Positions 1 through 11,580 of a DNA stretch of 64,000 bases are shown here, one piece after another. The translations under genes and the position numbers were made by a program. Under the pieces are notes generated by a model. That model was not told where the DNA came from. It searched no databases and worked only from the letters and a program-made list of their open reading frames with translations. This stretch comes from Dictyostelium firmibasis (lineage: Eukaryota; Evosea; Eumycetozoa; Dictyosteliales; Dictyosteliaceae), in assembly GCA_036169595.1 (NCBI GenBank), contig CM069765.1:1195001-1259000 (forward strand). The letters run 5' to 3'. Within the stretch, counting starts at the first letter, position 1. Every line of letters starts with the position of its first letter.

Positions 1-374
1 TAAAATTATTTAAAACATCAATATTACTTATTTTCAAAGCTATTATAGTTTTTTTACCTGAATGATTAAAACTAAAAGAATAATCAAACAATATTAATTC
101 CCTCCAAATTTTTTTTACCAATTTTTTACCATTTAATAATATCCAAAACAAATGAAATTTTCACCCAAAAGATCAAAATAAAAAAAAAATCTTGCAAAAA
201 AAAAAAAAAAAAATGAGTTTTGTTATTGGAAATAAGTTTTAAAAAAAGAACAAAAGTCATTAAAAAAAAAAAATAATTCATATAAAATAAAAAAAAAAAT
301 ATCTTAGAATCTTTTTATAAAAATAAAAAAAAAAAAAATTAAACAAAATTTGGTGCAAGTCCCACCCATCATTG

Positions 375-408
<34 letters not shown>

Positions 409-482
409 AAAATTAAAAAAATAAAAAAAAAAAAATCAACCAAAAAAGATAAAAGCCCTCTCTCAGGTTAAATTTCAGATAA
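1..482. other. AT-rich intergenic sequence, left edge
   Basis: No gene is visible. The stretch is dominated by A and T runs, including a long A run around 374-406. A slightly more complex segment at about 350-370 (GGTGCAAGTCCCACCC) and another at 455-480 lie just before the first coding exon and are probably promoter or 5' leader. Nothing here resembles a tRNA, snRNA or mobile element. Confidence 0.6.
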
Positions 483-572
483 ATGGGTAATAAAATAAAG
501 ACAATATTATTACTTGTTCTATTAATAATATTGAATTGTAAGTTATACTATTTTTATATATTTTTTTAATTT

Positions 573-610
<38 letters not shown>

Positions 611-683
611 TTTTGTTTATATTAATATTGATTGTGATGTGTTTGTATTTTTTTGTGATGTGTTTTTATTTTTTTGTGATGTG

Positions 684-714
<31 letters not shown>

Positions 715-826
715 GATATTAATATTGATTGTGATATGTTTGTATTTTTTTGTTTATCAAATTCAAATTATTTTTTATTTTAAATTTTGCTATTTAAATA
801 ATTTTTAATTATTCTATTTTATTGAA

Positions 827-871
<45 letters not shown>

Positions 872-3800
872 TAGTAATAAATATTGATAATAATGAAAAT
901 AATTTTAATATTAATATTTTATTTAATTTCAATTAATTTAAAAGGTTTTTATGTAAAGTGTGAATTTAAAATTAAATCAAGTACAATTAAACAAAAGAGT
1001 GCAGGAGTATTAGATGGAGTCAATATAAATTTTGGATATATAGATGTAGAGTTAGATGATGATTTATATAGATACGATCCATTAGGATGTCCAAATTTTA
1101 ATTGTACCTCACTAGTAGAGGATGGTGATTGTACATGTGATTATACAGATATGAATGAATGTCCTAAATCATTTACAAATTCAAAATGTATAAATCAATG
1201 CTCAGAATTTGCAACAGATTCAACTACACCTATGTGTGGCAATAATCAATGGACAACACTAACAGTAGGCCAAGAACAACATATTTTCACATCAACCAAT
1301 GGTGAAACTATGTATTTTCGTTATAAAGCAAATCCAAAAATTTGTCAAGGTATATTGGCTGTATCCTATCCAATAGTTGGATATTTTAAAGGTGGTATTG
1401 GTTCAAGTCCAATCAAACAAAGACGATTACCAAGTGTAAATCTTCAAACTTATAATATCATTAATATATGTCCAACAGACAATCAACCATTTTCAAGCCA
1501 TTTATCATGGACAACTGACACATATTATATAACAATTGTACCAGTGAGTGAAGGAAATGTAACATTTTCACTTAGAATTCAGTCAGGCGAAATACCACCT
1601 ACTCCAACTACACCAATTACCGCTTGTACCAAAAACTTATCAACTCATGAATGTTTAACAGATGGTGAACCATATAGAGGCTATATCGATGGCCCAACAT
1701 ACCAATACTTTACATTTCAAGTAACTAAACCGGCATATTATATATTAAGTGCACCAAGATTGGAACAAGATATCAATATTGTCATATCAGATGACCCTAA
1801 AAATATAAGACCAGTCTTTAATCATCAACCAAAATGGGAGTTAGCAGAAGAAAGTGACGACTATGTACTCATTTATTTCGATCAACCAACATTATTATAT
1901 ATAGGTCTTTATTGTTCATATAAAACAAATTATTCATTTTCGATGACATCTCAAGGTAGTTATTTTAGTACAAAGATTACATCATTGCCAACAAATTCAG
2001 GTGCATATGCTTTAACTAAAAGTTCAAGATTAATATTACCAGATGGTTCAGCATTATCATGTCCAACTTGGTATCTTTGTTCAAATTTAGTGAATCAATA
2101 TCCATTGGAAGATGGTAATCCGCTTTGGCCTGTTCCACCTTATTTTTTAGAATCACCCTCTTATAACTCAATCAATTATGAGGATGTATTCTTAGCAAAC
2201 CCAATCAAACCAAACTCTTATCAATTATCAGTAATCTTATCTTTAAAAACTGTTTCATCATTATCAACAAAAATCTATTATAGTATCGATGTAATTTCAA
2301 AATCATCCATCGAATTTTTATCAACATTATTTAATTCAAAAGGAGAGCCATTAAGAGGTATTACACCAATCAAACAGGTAGAATTATCAACATGTAACTA
2401 TACAGAATTTCAATCAATTCTTTCAGCAATCGAAAAAACTCAGTCAATTCTTTTCAGTGTAACAGATTTAAATAGTTTAAACAATTGGAGATATAGATTA
2501 GAAGCATTAACAATTCGTGATGATTGGGTAGGCTGTTCAAATCAAGCATCATCTTTATTAAACACACAGATAGTTTCAAAGAATGTCACAACAACCTCTT
2601 GCCCATATGGTCTTAGTAATAAAGATAAATCAATCGATCCATGTTGTAATGGTAGTTTATCATTCTTTCAATGTTGTATACCAAAAATTTCACCAGTTTC
2701 AACCATCGAATTTATTAGTACTTTAGATGATAAAATTGAAGATCAATGCTCAAGTTTTGAGTGTACTCAATCAGTACTATCAGAATATTACAAATCATTA
2801 AGTACATCAGATGATTGTACCGTACCAGATTACATAACTAGAGATTTAAAGTTATCAGTAGTCGAAACCGTTCGAACTTGTCATGTATCAAATAAAATAC
2901 CATGTTATAATGACAATGATTGTAAAAATAGTACTGGAACGAAATGTGATTTATACTCAAGATATTGCATACCAAAATTTGAAAACACAGATAAAATTTA
3001 TATTAATTGTGTATTAAGAAACCTTTCTCCAAGCGCATTATATGCATTTGCTCAAATTTCACCAACATCAATAAATGATAGTTTAGTAGAGAGCATTTAT
3101 AATCAACATATTCAAGATGATTGTGTCAGTGAATCATTCATTGATTCTGATATACTTCGTAACAGTATGTTTTATGCTTCTCCATCAGTTTTCCCTGGTC
3201 GTTGTTACCCACCAATAATATGTTTAGACTCATCATGTGTTTTACAACATGATATTTGCTTTGATCAATACTATACCGATTTTCAAGAATTCTCATACCC
3301 TCAAGTGGAAACTTTTACTTGTACCCAATATGGATTTTGCCAAGTTCCAGTATGTAATGGGCCAACTGATTTCAGAGATTCATGTGTTCAAACTTGTAAT
3401 AGCATTAGCTCATTCTGTGGCCATTGTTCTAGTGAAAATCAAACTTTTTGTCATGCACTAAATGATTTTACAGACAAAGCAACTTGTACATCAAGTTCAG
3501 CATGTCTTTTACCAAATGGTCGTTACCAATTAGGAGTAACAAAAGAACAATGTGAAAATTTAGGAGAGTGTTCGAATGATTGTGGTTTTGAGTGTACAGG
3601 ATTTAAAGGTTGTATTATTGAAAGTTCTCATAATCAAACTGATTGTTTAACTCATACAGGTTCTGTATGGAATACCAATTATGAAATTTGTACATTTACA
3701 ACTAATTCTCAAGTAAATTGCAGTTCAAGTTCTTACACATGGGTAGATTGTCAATCTCATTCACCAGATGAATGTTTTGGTACAACTTGTTTAGTGAATC

Positions 3801-5944
3801 CAATTCCATGTCAAACCAAAGATTCATGTATAAATAATGGCGGCACATGCTCAGATCAATTCTTTTTCTCACCAAAAAAAACACCCTATTATCCAAATGG
3901 TGTTGGTAAATGTGTAAGAGGACACTTTGCATATCGTGCTGGTTTTTCACCAAGTTGTAATTTCGATAGTGAAAATGATTCACCAATGGGTTGTTTCCCA
4001 AATAAACCAATTTATCAAAGTAAGAAACAATGTGAGGATGATGGTAGTAAATGGTGGTCAATCTCTATGAACAAAACTGAATGTCTATCAAAGATGGGAT
4101 GCAAAACATTAGAAACCAATTCCGATAGCTTACCATTTAATTTCCGTTTCAATGAAATGGATGAACAACTTTGCACAGGTTGTTTTAGATCGAATAATCA
4201 ATGGACTCAAATGTTTTCATGGACAGAAGGACATTGGATTCCAGGTGTTTTCATTGAAAATCTCAATTGGATTGAAAATAATACATTTAAATCCTTTTCT
4301 CACCCAATGAAAACATTTAACCATCGATCATTTTTTGATAGTCTAATGAATTCAGTTGATACTTTAACAGCAGATTTATTACGTTCAGAAACATTTTGTC
4401 GTATGGAAAGAACACAATCAAATTTAAACTCAATTTCATGTAGTTGCTCAGGTGGTTCAAATTGTTTTACAGAGTCAATTCCATTAGTAGGTCAAACTAA
4501 ACCATGTTTTGGACAAAGTTCAACTTTTAATTTTGACTACGGTGAAATTATTTTCCAAAGCGAATCAATTAAACAAGGTTGTCCAATTCTATTAGTATCA
4601 CAATATAGTAAAGAAATTTTCACGTCAACAGCACCAGAATCATTACCTTCAAACTTTGTTTCCTATCAAGTACCAGAAAAGTATGGTGTTTTAAATGATA
4701 AAGATGCAATCGTCGGTATTTTAATTGGTGATGGTATCTATATAAAATCTCAATTCTCAACGATTAATAAATTTACAATTTGTTCAATAATCCCAGAAAA
4801 TAAAAGATCAACATCAAAATTCCCAGTTTACGACTTTGCATCATTAAAAAGTACAAATAGTGATAATAGTGAAAGTAACGATGATGATAGTATTTTCGAT
4901 GGCGAATTATATATATTAGATGTTGAAACCTTTAATAAAACAGGTAACGATGGTAGTTTTATGATTTGCTCCAATTTTAGTGGTTTTGATCCAAAATCAT
5001 CAGTTCAAACATTTTTCCCAATTATTAGAGTTGACGGAGAGTGGAATGATGTTTCAAAACAAGTTTTCGATAAAACAACTCGTGGTTTATTATTTACATT
5101 AGCAACTTTATACTTGTTAGTCGGCTTATGGGCAATGTTCCAATTGGGTGTTGTAATTTTTAATCAAATCAGATTATCAAAGTTTAATTTCCAATTAGTA
5201 AATGGTTTGACATTTATCGTCACAATTTTCATTTTAATGAGATCACTCTACTTTTACATCTTACCAAATGGTCATTTAGCAGGAAATCCAACTGGCGACT
5301 ATATTTTAGTAATATTACCAACATTTATTTACTTTACCGCTTTTACAGTCATCATTGTACTTTGGTATGTTATTGTATTTTTAGTATTAAAGAAAAATAG
5401 GTCCGCTGAAAGTCTATCGAGAAGAGTTTCCAAAATGGTCCTTTACATCAATATTATTATCTATTTATTATTTATTGCATGTTGTTTAGTTTTCACAAAA
5501 ACTCAATCAAACCCAACCAATGATTGTGGTTCAAGAATTATTATTCCAGCAAAGAGTTCAATTCCTCAAAAAGCAATTTCCATTACCTATGCCGTTATTC
5601 AAGCACTTATCTCAATAATACTTGGTGCTGCTTTTGTTTATCTAGGCAGTAGTTTATTCTTTGTAATGCGTAATACTAGAAAAGCATTAGGTGAATCCTC
5701 AATCAATTCATCTCATCATAACAGAATCTTTTTACTCACTTTAATTTGTTCAATTGGTTTTATTTTACATTGTGTCTTTATTTTGGTTTTAGTTTCTGGT
5801 CATTCTTCAATCGCCTTTAGTTTTATCGGTTTAATTATAACTGAAATCGTTCCTGCTTTAACAATCCTTTATTGTTATGATCCTTTCAAAAAAATTCAAA
5901 ATTCTAAATCAAAAAGTTCTGAAATCAGTATGGAACCTAATTAA
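483..5944 (+). CDS. Giant cysteine-rich secreted protein with C-terminal seven-helix domain (copy 1)
   Basis: I propose two exons, 483-537 and 945-5944, giving about 1684 residues. Exon 1 encodes a signal peptide (MGNKIKTILLLVLLIILN) and ends at a perfect GTAAGT donor. Joining to the AG at 943-944 creates an in-phase Cys, and the result aligns in length with the single-exon start of the copy at 6438. The alternative is an unspliced start at ATG 893, also hydrophobic. The bulk is an extracellular region with many Cys pairs and N-glycosylation sequons. Roughly residues 1400-1670 contain seven hydrophobic helices, then a cytosolic tail (YCYDPFKK...). The spacing and the 'LPTFIYFTAFTVIIVLWY' helix recall THH1/TOM1/TOM3-type seven-helix domains; that is a family resemblance, not proof. 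The ligand and role are unknown; a cell-surface receptor or adhesion role is inferred. The next gene is a near-identical tandem copy. Confidence 0.8.
539..944 (+). other. Proposed intron 1 of the first gene, T-rich with an AAT run
   Basis: The segment begins with the GTAAGT donor at 538 and ends with AAAAG at 940-944. It contains T runs, three imperfect copies of a TTGTGATGTGTTTGTATTT-like unit between 620 and 750, and an (AAT)n run at 829-870. There is an in-segment ATG at 893, so a transcript starting inside the intron could encode a different hydrophobic N-terminus. Confidence 0.5.
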
Positions 5945-6033
5945 TATTTTGTAAAATTACTATACACTCATTTATTTATTTATTTATTTGTATTATATTT
6001 TTTTTTTTTGAAATTTCTTTTTAAATACAAACA

Positions 6034-6085
<52 letters not shown>

Positions 6086-6437
6086 TATTTTTAAATAAAA
6101 AAATTTTATTTCTTTAATTTTAAACTTTTTATTATTATTGGTTTTTTTATTCTTATTAAAACATATAATAAATCTTTATTGTGTAGTTTAATACATGTCA
6201 CCAAAATTTGCATGATGTGGGTTCCCACTTTTCATATATTATTAAGTTTTTAATTACTTGTTGTGTGATAATTTTTTTTTTTTTTTTTCTTTTTTTTTTT
6301 TTTCTTTTTTTTTTTTTTTAGATGGTTGTGTGTGAATATTTTTATTTTATCATTTTATAAATCAATCTATTTTTATATATATATATATACCCATCACAAA
6401 AAAAAATAAAAAAAATAAATTTTAGAAAAAAAATAAA
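5945..6437. other. Intergenic region between the two tandem copies
   Basis: This holds A and T runs plus a short complex patch at about 6190-6235 containing an interrupted inverted repeat, GTGGG-TT-CCCAC, near 6219. Such GT/CA-rich patches are the usual look of Dictyostelium promoter elements. Unlike the coding copies on either side, I see no extended similarity between this spacer and the sequence upstream of copy 1. Confidence 0.5.
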
Positions 6438-9400
6438 ATGAAAATTAAAAAAACTTTTTTGGTTTTCATTGTTTTTTTAATTTTCAATTTAGTTTGCATA
6501 AAATGTGAATTTAAAATTAAATCAAGTACAATTAAACAAAAGAGTACAGGAGTATTAGATGGAGCCAATATAAATTTTGGATATATAGATGTAGAGTTAG
6601 ATGATGATTTATATAGATACGATCCATTAGGATGTCCAAATTTTAATTGTACCTCACTAGCAGAGGATGGTGATTGTACATGTGATTATACAGATATGAA
6701 TGAATGTCCTAGATCATTTACAAATTCAAAATGTATAAATCAATGCCCTGAATTTGCAACAGATTCAATTACACCTATGTGTGGCAATAATAAATGGGCA
6801 ACACTAACAGTAGGCCAAGAACAACATATTTTCACATCGATCAATGGTGAAACTATGTATTTTCGTTATAAAGCAAATTCAAAAATTTGTCAAGGTATAT
6901 TGGCTGTATCCTATCCAATAGTTGGATATTTTAAAGGTGGTATTGGTTCAAGTCCAATCAATCAAAGAGAATTACCAAGTGTAAATGTTCAAACTTATAA
7001 TATCATTAATATATGTCCAACAGACAATCAACCATTTTCAAGCCATTTATCATGGACAACTGACACATATTATATAACAATTGTACCAGTGAGTGAAGGA
7101 AATGTAACATTTTCACTTAGAATTCAGTCAGGCGAAATACCACCTACTCCAACTACACCAATTACCGCTTGTACCAAAAACTTATCAACTCATGAATGTT
7201 TAACAGATGGTGAATCATATAGAGGCTATATCGATGGCCCAACATACCAATACTTTACATTTCAAGTAACCAAACCGGCATATTATATATTAAGTGCACC
7301 AAGATTGGAACAAGATATCAATATTGTCATATCAGATGACCCTAAAAATATAAGACCAGTCTTTAACCATCAACCAAAATGGGAGTTAGCAGAAGAAAGT
7401 GACGACTATGTACTCATTTATTTCGATCAACCAACATTATTATATATAGGTCTTTATTGTTCATATAAAACAAATTATTCATTTTCGATGACATCTCAAG
7501 GTAGTTATTTTAGTACAAAGATTACATCATTGCCAACAAATTCAGGTGCATATGCTTTAACTAAAAGTTCAAGATTAATATTACCAGATGGTTCAGCATT
7601 ATCATGTCCAACTTGGTATCTTTGTTCAAATTTAGTGAATCAATATCCATTGGAAGATGGTAATCCACTTTGGCCTGTTCCACCTTATTTTTTAGAATCA
7701 CCCTCTTATAACTCAATCAATTATGAGGATGTATTCTTAGCAAATCCAATCAAACCAAACTCTTATCAACTATCAGTAATATTATCTTTAAAAACTGTTT
7801 CATCATTATCAACAAAAATCTATTATAGTATCGATGTAATTTCAAAATCATCCATCGAATTTTTATCAACATTATTTAATTCAAAAGGAGAGCCATTAAG
7901 AGGTATTACACCAATCAAACAGGTAGAATTATCAACATGTAACTATACAGAATTTCAATCAATTCTTTCAGCAATCGAAAAAACTCAGTCAATTCTTTTC
8001 AGTGTAACAGATTTAAATAGTTTAAACAATTGGAGATATAGATTAGAAGCATTAACAATTCGTGATGATTGGGTAGGCTGTTCAAATCAAGCATCATCTT
8101 TATTAAACACACAGATAGTTTCAAAGAATGTCACAACAACCTCTTGCCCATATGGTCTTAGTAATAAAGATAAATCAATCGATCCATGTTGTAATGGTAG
8201 TTTATCATTCTTTCAATGTTGTATACCAAAAATTTCACCAGTTTCAACCATCGAATTTATTAATACTTTGGATGATAAAATTGAAGATCAATGCTCAAGT
8301 TTTGAGTGTACTCAATCAGTACTATCAGAATATTACAAATCATTAAGTACATCAGATGATTGTACCGTACCAGATTACATAACTAGAGATTTAAAGTTAT
8401 CAGTAGTCGAAACCGTTCGAACTTGTAAAGTACCAAACAAAATCCTATGCGATAACGATAACGATTGTAAAAATAGTACTGGAACGAAATGTGATTTATT
8501 TTCAAGATATTGCATACCAAATATTGAAAACACAGATAAAATTTATATTAATTGTGTATTAAGAAACCTTTCTCCAAGCGCATTATATGCATTTGCTCAA
8601 ATTTCACCAACATCAATAAATGATAGTTTAGTAGAGAGCATTTATAATCAACATATTCAAGATGATTGTGTCAGTGAATCATTCATTGATTCTGATATAC
8701 TTCGTAACAGTATGGTTTATAATTCGACATCAATTAAATTTGGTCGTTGTTACCCACCAATAGTATGTTTAGATTCATCATGTGTTTTACAACATGATAT
8801 TTGTTATGATCGATTCTACACAAATTATCAAGAATATCAATACCCTCCGATAGAATTCAGTTGCACAAAATACGGGTTTTGCCAAGTTCCAGTATGTAAT
8901 GGGCCAACTGATTTCAAAGATTCATGCGCTCAAACTTGTAATAGCATTAGCTCATTCTGTGGCCATTGTTCTAGTGAAAATCAAACTTTTTGTCATGCAC
9001 TAAATGATTTTACAGACAAAGCAACTTGTACATCAAGTTCAGCATGTCTTTTACCAAATGGTCGTTACCAATTAGGAGTAACAAAAGAACAATGTGAAAA
9101 TTTAGGAGAGTGTTCGAATGATTGTGGTTTTGAGTGTACAGGATTTAAAGGTTGTATTATTGAAAGTTCTCATAATCAAACTGATTGTTTAACTCATACA
9201 GGTTCTGTATGGAATACCAATTATGAAATTTGTACATTTACAACTAATTCTCAAGTAAATTGCAGTTCAAGTTCTTACACATGGGTAGATTGTCCAAGCA
9301 ACTCACCTGATGAATGTTTTGGTACAACTTGCTCAGTGTATACAATTCCATGTCAAACCAAAGATTCATGTATAAATGATGGTGGTAAATGCTCAGATCA

Positions 9401-11432
9401 ATACTTTTTCTCACAAGATAGTACACCCTATTATCCAAATGGTGTTGGTAAATGTGTAAGAGGACACTTTGCATATCGTGCTGGTTTTTCACCAAGTTGT
9501 AATTTCGATAGTGAAAATGATTCACCAATGGGTTGTTTCCCAAATAAACCAATTTATCAAAGTAAGAAACAATGTGAGGATGATGGTAGTAAATGGTGGT
9601 CAATCTCTATGAACAAAACTGAATGTCTATCAAAGATGGGATGCAAAACATTAGAAACCAATTCCGATAACTTACCATTTAATTTCCGTTTCAACGAAAT
9701 GGATGAACAACTTTGCACAGGTTGTTTTAGATCGAATAATCAATGGACTCAAATGTTTTCATGGACAGAAGGACATTGGATTCCAGGTGTTTTCATTGAA
9801 AATCTCAATTGGATTGAAAATAATACATTTAAATCCTTTTCTCACCCAATGAAAACATTTAACCATCGATCATTTTTTGATAGTCTAATGAATTCAGTTG
9901 ATACTTTAACAGCAGATTTATTACGTTCAGAAACATTTTGTCGTATGGAAAGAACACAATCAAATTTAAACTCAATTTCATGTAGTTGTTCAGGTGGTTC
10001 AAATTGTTTTACAGAGTCAATTCCATTAGTAGGTCAAACTAAACCATGTTTTGGACAAAGTTCAACTTTTAATTTTGACTACGGTGAAATTATTTTCCAA
10101 AGCGAATCAATTAAACAAGGTTGTCCAATTCTTTTAGTATCACAATATAGTAAAGAAATTTTCACGTCAACAGCACCAGAATCATTACCTTCAAACTTTG
10201 TTTCCTATCAAGTACCAGAAAAGTATGGTGTTTTAAATGATAAAGATGCAATCGTCGGTATTTTAATAGGTGATGGTATCTATATAAAATCTCAATTCTC
10301 GACGATTAATAAATTTACAATTTGTTCAATAATCCCAGAAAATAAAAGATCAACATCAAAATTCCCAGTTTACGACTTTGCATCATTAAAAAGTACAAGC
10401 AATGACGATGGTGGCCCTAATGACGATGGCGAATTATATATATTAGATGTTGAAACCTTTAATAAAACAGGTAACGATGGTAGTTTTATGATTTGCTCCA
10501 ATTTTAGTGGTTTTGATCCAAAATCATCAGTTCAAACATTTTTCCCAATTATTAGAGTTGACGGAGAGTGGAATGATGTTTCAAAACAAGTTTTCGATAA
10601 AACAACTCGTGGTTTATTATTTACATTAGCAACTTTATACTTGTTAGTCGGCTTATGGGCAATGTTCCAATTGGGTGTTGTAATTTTTAATCAAATCAGA
10701 TTATCAAAGTTTAATTTCCAATTAGTAAATGGTTTGACATTTATCGTCACAATTTTCATTTTAATGAGATCACTCTACTTTTACATCTTACCAAATGGTC
10801 ATTTAGCAGGAAATCCAACTGGCGACTATATTTTAGTAATATTACCAACATTTATTTACTTTACCGCTTTTACAGTCATCATTGTACTTTGGTATGTTAT
10901 TGTATTTTTAGTATTAAAGAAAAATAGGTCCGCTGAAAGTCTATCAAAAACAGTGTGTAAATTGATCCTTTACATCAATATTATTATCTATTTATTATTT
11001 ATTGCATGTTGTTTAGTTTTCACAAATACTCAATCAAACCCAACCAATGATTGTGGTTCAAGAATTATTATTCCAGCAAAGAGTTCAATTCCTCAAAAAG
11101 CAATTTCCATTACCTATGCCGTTATTCAAGCACTTATCTCAATAATACTTGGTGCTGCCTTTGTTTATCTGGGTCGAAGTTTATTCTTTGTTATGCGTAA
11201 TACTAGAAAAGCATTAGGTGAATCCTCAATCAATTCATCTCATCATAACAGAATCTTTTTACTCACTTTAATTTGTTCAATTGGTTTTATTTTACATTGT
11301 GTCTTTATTTTGGTTTTAGTTTCTGGTCATTCTTCAATCGCCTTTAGTTTTATCGGTTTAATTATAACTGAAATCGTTCCTGCTTTAACAATCCTTTATT
11401 GTTATGATCCTTTCAAAAAAATTCAAAATTAA
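6438..11432 (+). CDS. Giant cysteine-rich secreted protein with C-terminal seven-helix domain (copy 2)
   Basis: This is a single uninterrupted frame of 1664 residues. The ATG at 6438 starts a clear signal peptide (MKIKKTFLVFIVFLIFNLVC). From residue 26 it follows copy 1 almost residue for residue, including silent sites, so the two arose by recent tandem duplication or are being homogenised. Differences cluster in a few patches (codons near 8425-8525, 8712-8880, 9292-9425, 10398-10430 and 10945-10965) rather than being spread evenly. The ectodomain is Cys-rich and N-glycosylated; seven helices occupy about the last 270 residues. It ends earlier than copy 1 (DPFKKIQN), lacking that copy's last 14 residues. 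A surface receptor-like role is inferred. Confidence 0.85.
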   Translation: MKIKKTFLVFIVFLIFNLVCIKCEFKIKSSTIKQKSTGVLDGANINFGYIDVELDDDLYRYDPLGCPNFNCTSLAEDGDCTCDYTDMNECPRSFTNSKCINQCPEFATDSITPMCGNNKWATLTVGQEQHIFTSINGETMYFRYKANSKICQGILAVSYPIVGYFKGGIGSSPINQRELPSVNVQTYNIINICPTDNQPFSSHLSWTTDTYYITIVPVSEGNVTFSLRIQSGEIPPTPTTPITACTKNLSTHECLTDGESYRGYIDGPTYQYFTFQVTKPAYYILSAPRLEQDINIVISDDPKNIRPVFNHQPKWELAEESDDYVLIYFDQPTLLYIGLYCSYKTNYSFSMTSQGSYFSTKITSLPTNSGAYALTKSSRLILPDGSALSCPTWYLCSNLVNQYPLEDGNPLWPVPPYFLESPSYNSINYEDVFLANPIKPNSYQLSVILSLKTVSSLSTKIYYSIDVISKSSIEFLSTLFNSKGEPLRGITPIKQVELSTCNYTEFQSILSAIEKTQSILFSVTDLNSLNNWRYRLEALTIRDDWVGCSNQASSLLNTQIVSKNVTTTSCPYGLSNKDKSIDPCCNGSLSFFQCCIPKISPVSTIEFINTLDDKIEDQCSSFECTQSVLSEYYKSLSTSDDCTVPDYITRDLKLSVVETVRTCKVPNKILCDNDNDCKNSTGTKCDLFSRYCIPNIENTDKIYINCVLRNLSPSALYAFAQISPTSINDSLVESIYNQHIQDDCVSESFIDSDILRNSMVYNSTSIKFGRCYPPIVCLDSSCVLQHDICYDRFYTNYQEYQYPPIEFSCTKYGFCQVPVCNGPTDFKDSCAQTCNSISSFCGHCSSENQTFCHALNDFTDKATCTSSSACLLPNGRYQLGVTKEQCENLGECSNDCGFECTGFKGCIIESSHNQTDCLTHTGSVWNTNYEICTFTTNSQVNCSSSSYTWVDCPSNSPDECFGTTCSVYTIPCQTKDSCINDGGKCSDQYFFSQDSTPYYPNGVGKCVRGHFAYRAGFSPSCNFDSENDSPMGCFPNKPIYQSKKQCEDDGSKWWSISMNKTECLSKMGCKTLETNSDNLPFNFRFNEMDEQLCTGCFRSNNQWTQMFSWTEGHWIPGVFIENLNWIENNTFKSFSHPMKTFNHRSFFDSLMNSVDTLTADLLRSETFCRMERTQSNLNSISCSCSGGSNCFTESIPLVGQTKPCFGQSSTFNFDYGEIIFQSESIKQGCPILLVSQYSKEIFTSTAPESLPSNFVSYQVPEKYGVLNDKDAIVGILIGDGIYIKSQFSTINKFTICSIIPENKRSTSKFPVYDFASLKSTSNDDGGPNDDGELYILDVETFNKTGNDGSFMICSNFSGFDPKSSVQTFFPIIRVDGEWNDVSKQVFDKTTRGLLFTLATLYLLVGLWAMFQLGVVIFNQIRLSKFNFQLVNGLTFIVTIFILMRSLYFYILPNGHLAGNPTGDYILVILPTFIYFTAFTVIIVLWYVIVFLVLKKNRSAESLSKTVCKLILYINIIIYLLFIACCLVFTNTQSNPTNDCGSRIIIPAKSSIPQKAISITYAVIQALISIILGAAFVYLGRSLFFVMRNTRKALGESSINSSHHNRIFLLTLICSIGFILHCVFILVLVSGHSSIAFSFIGLIITEIVPALTILYCYDPFKKIQN

Positions 11433-11580
11433 AAGTATCAAGCCATACCAAACAATATCTTAGGATGGTGTTTTAAAAAAGCTCCCTTATTTATTATCTA
11501 TTTTATAAATAAAATATATGTGTCACAATTTTTTTTGTTCTAATTTCTTTTGAGAGAAGGTTTTATTGAAAATTTATTTT

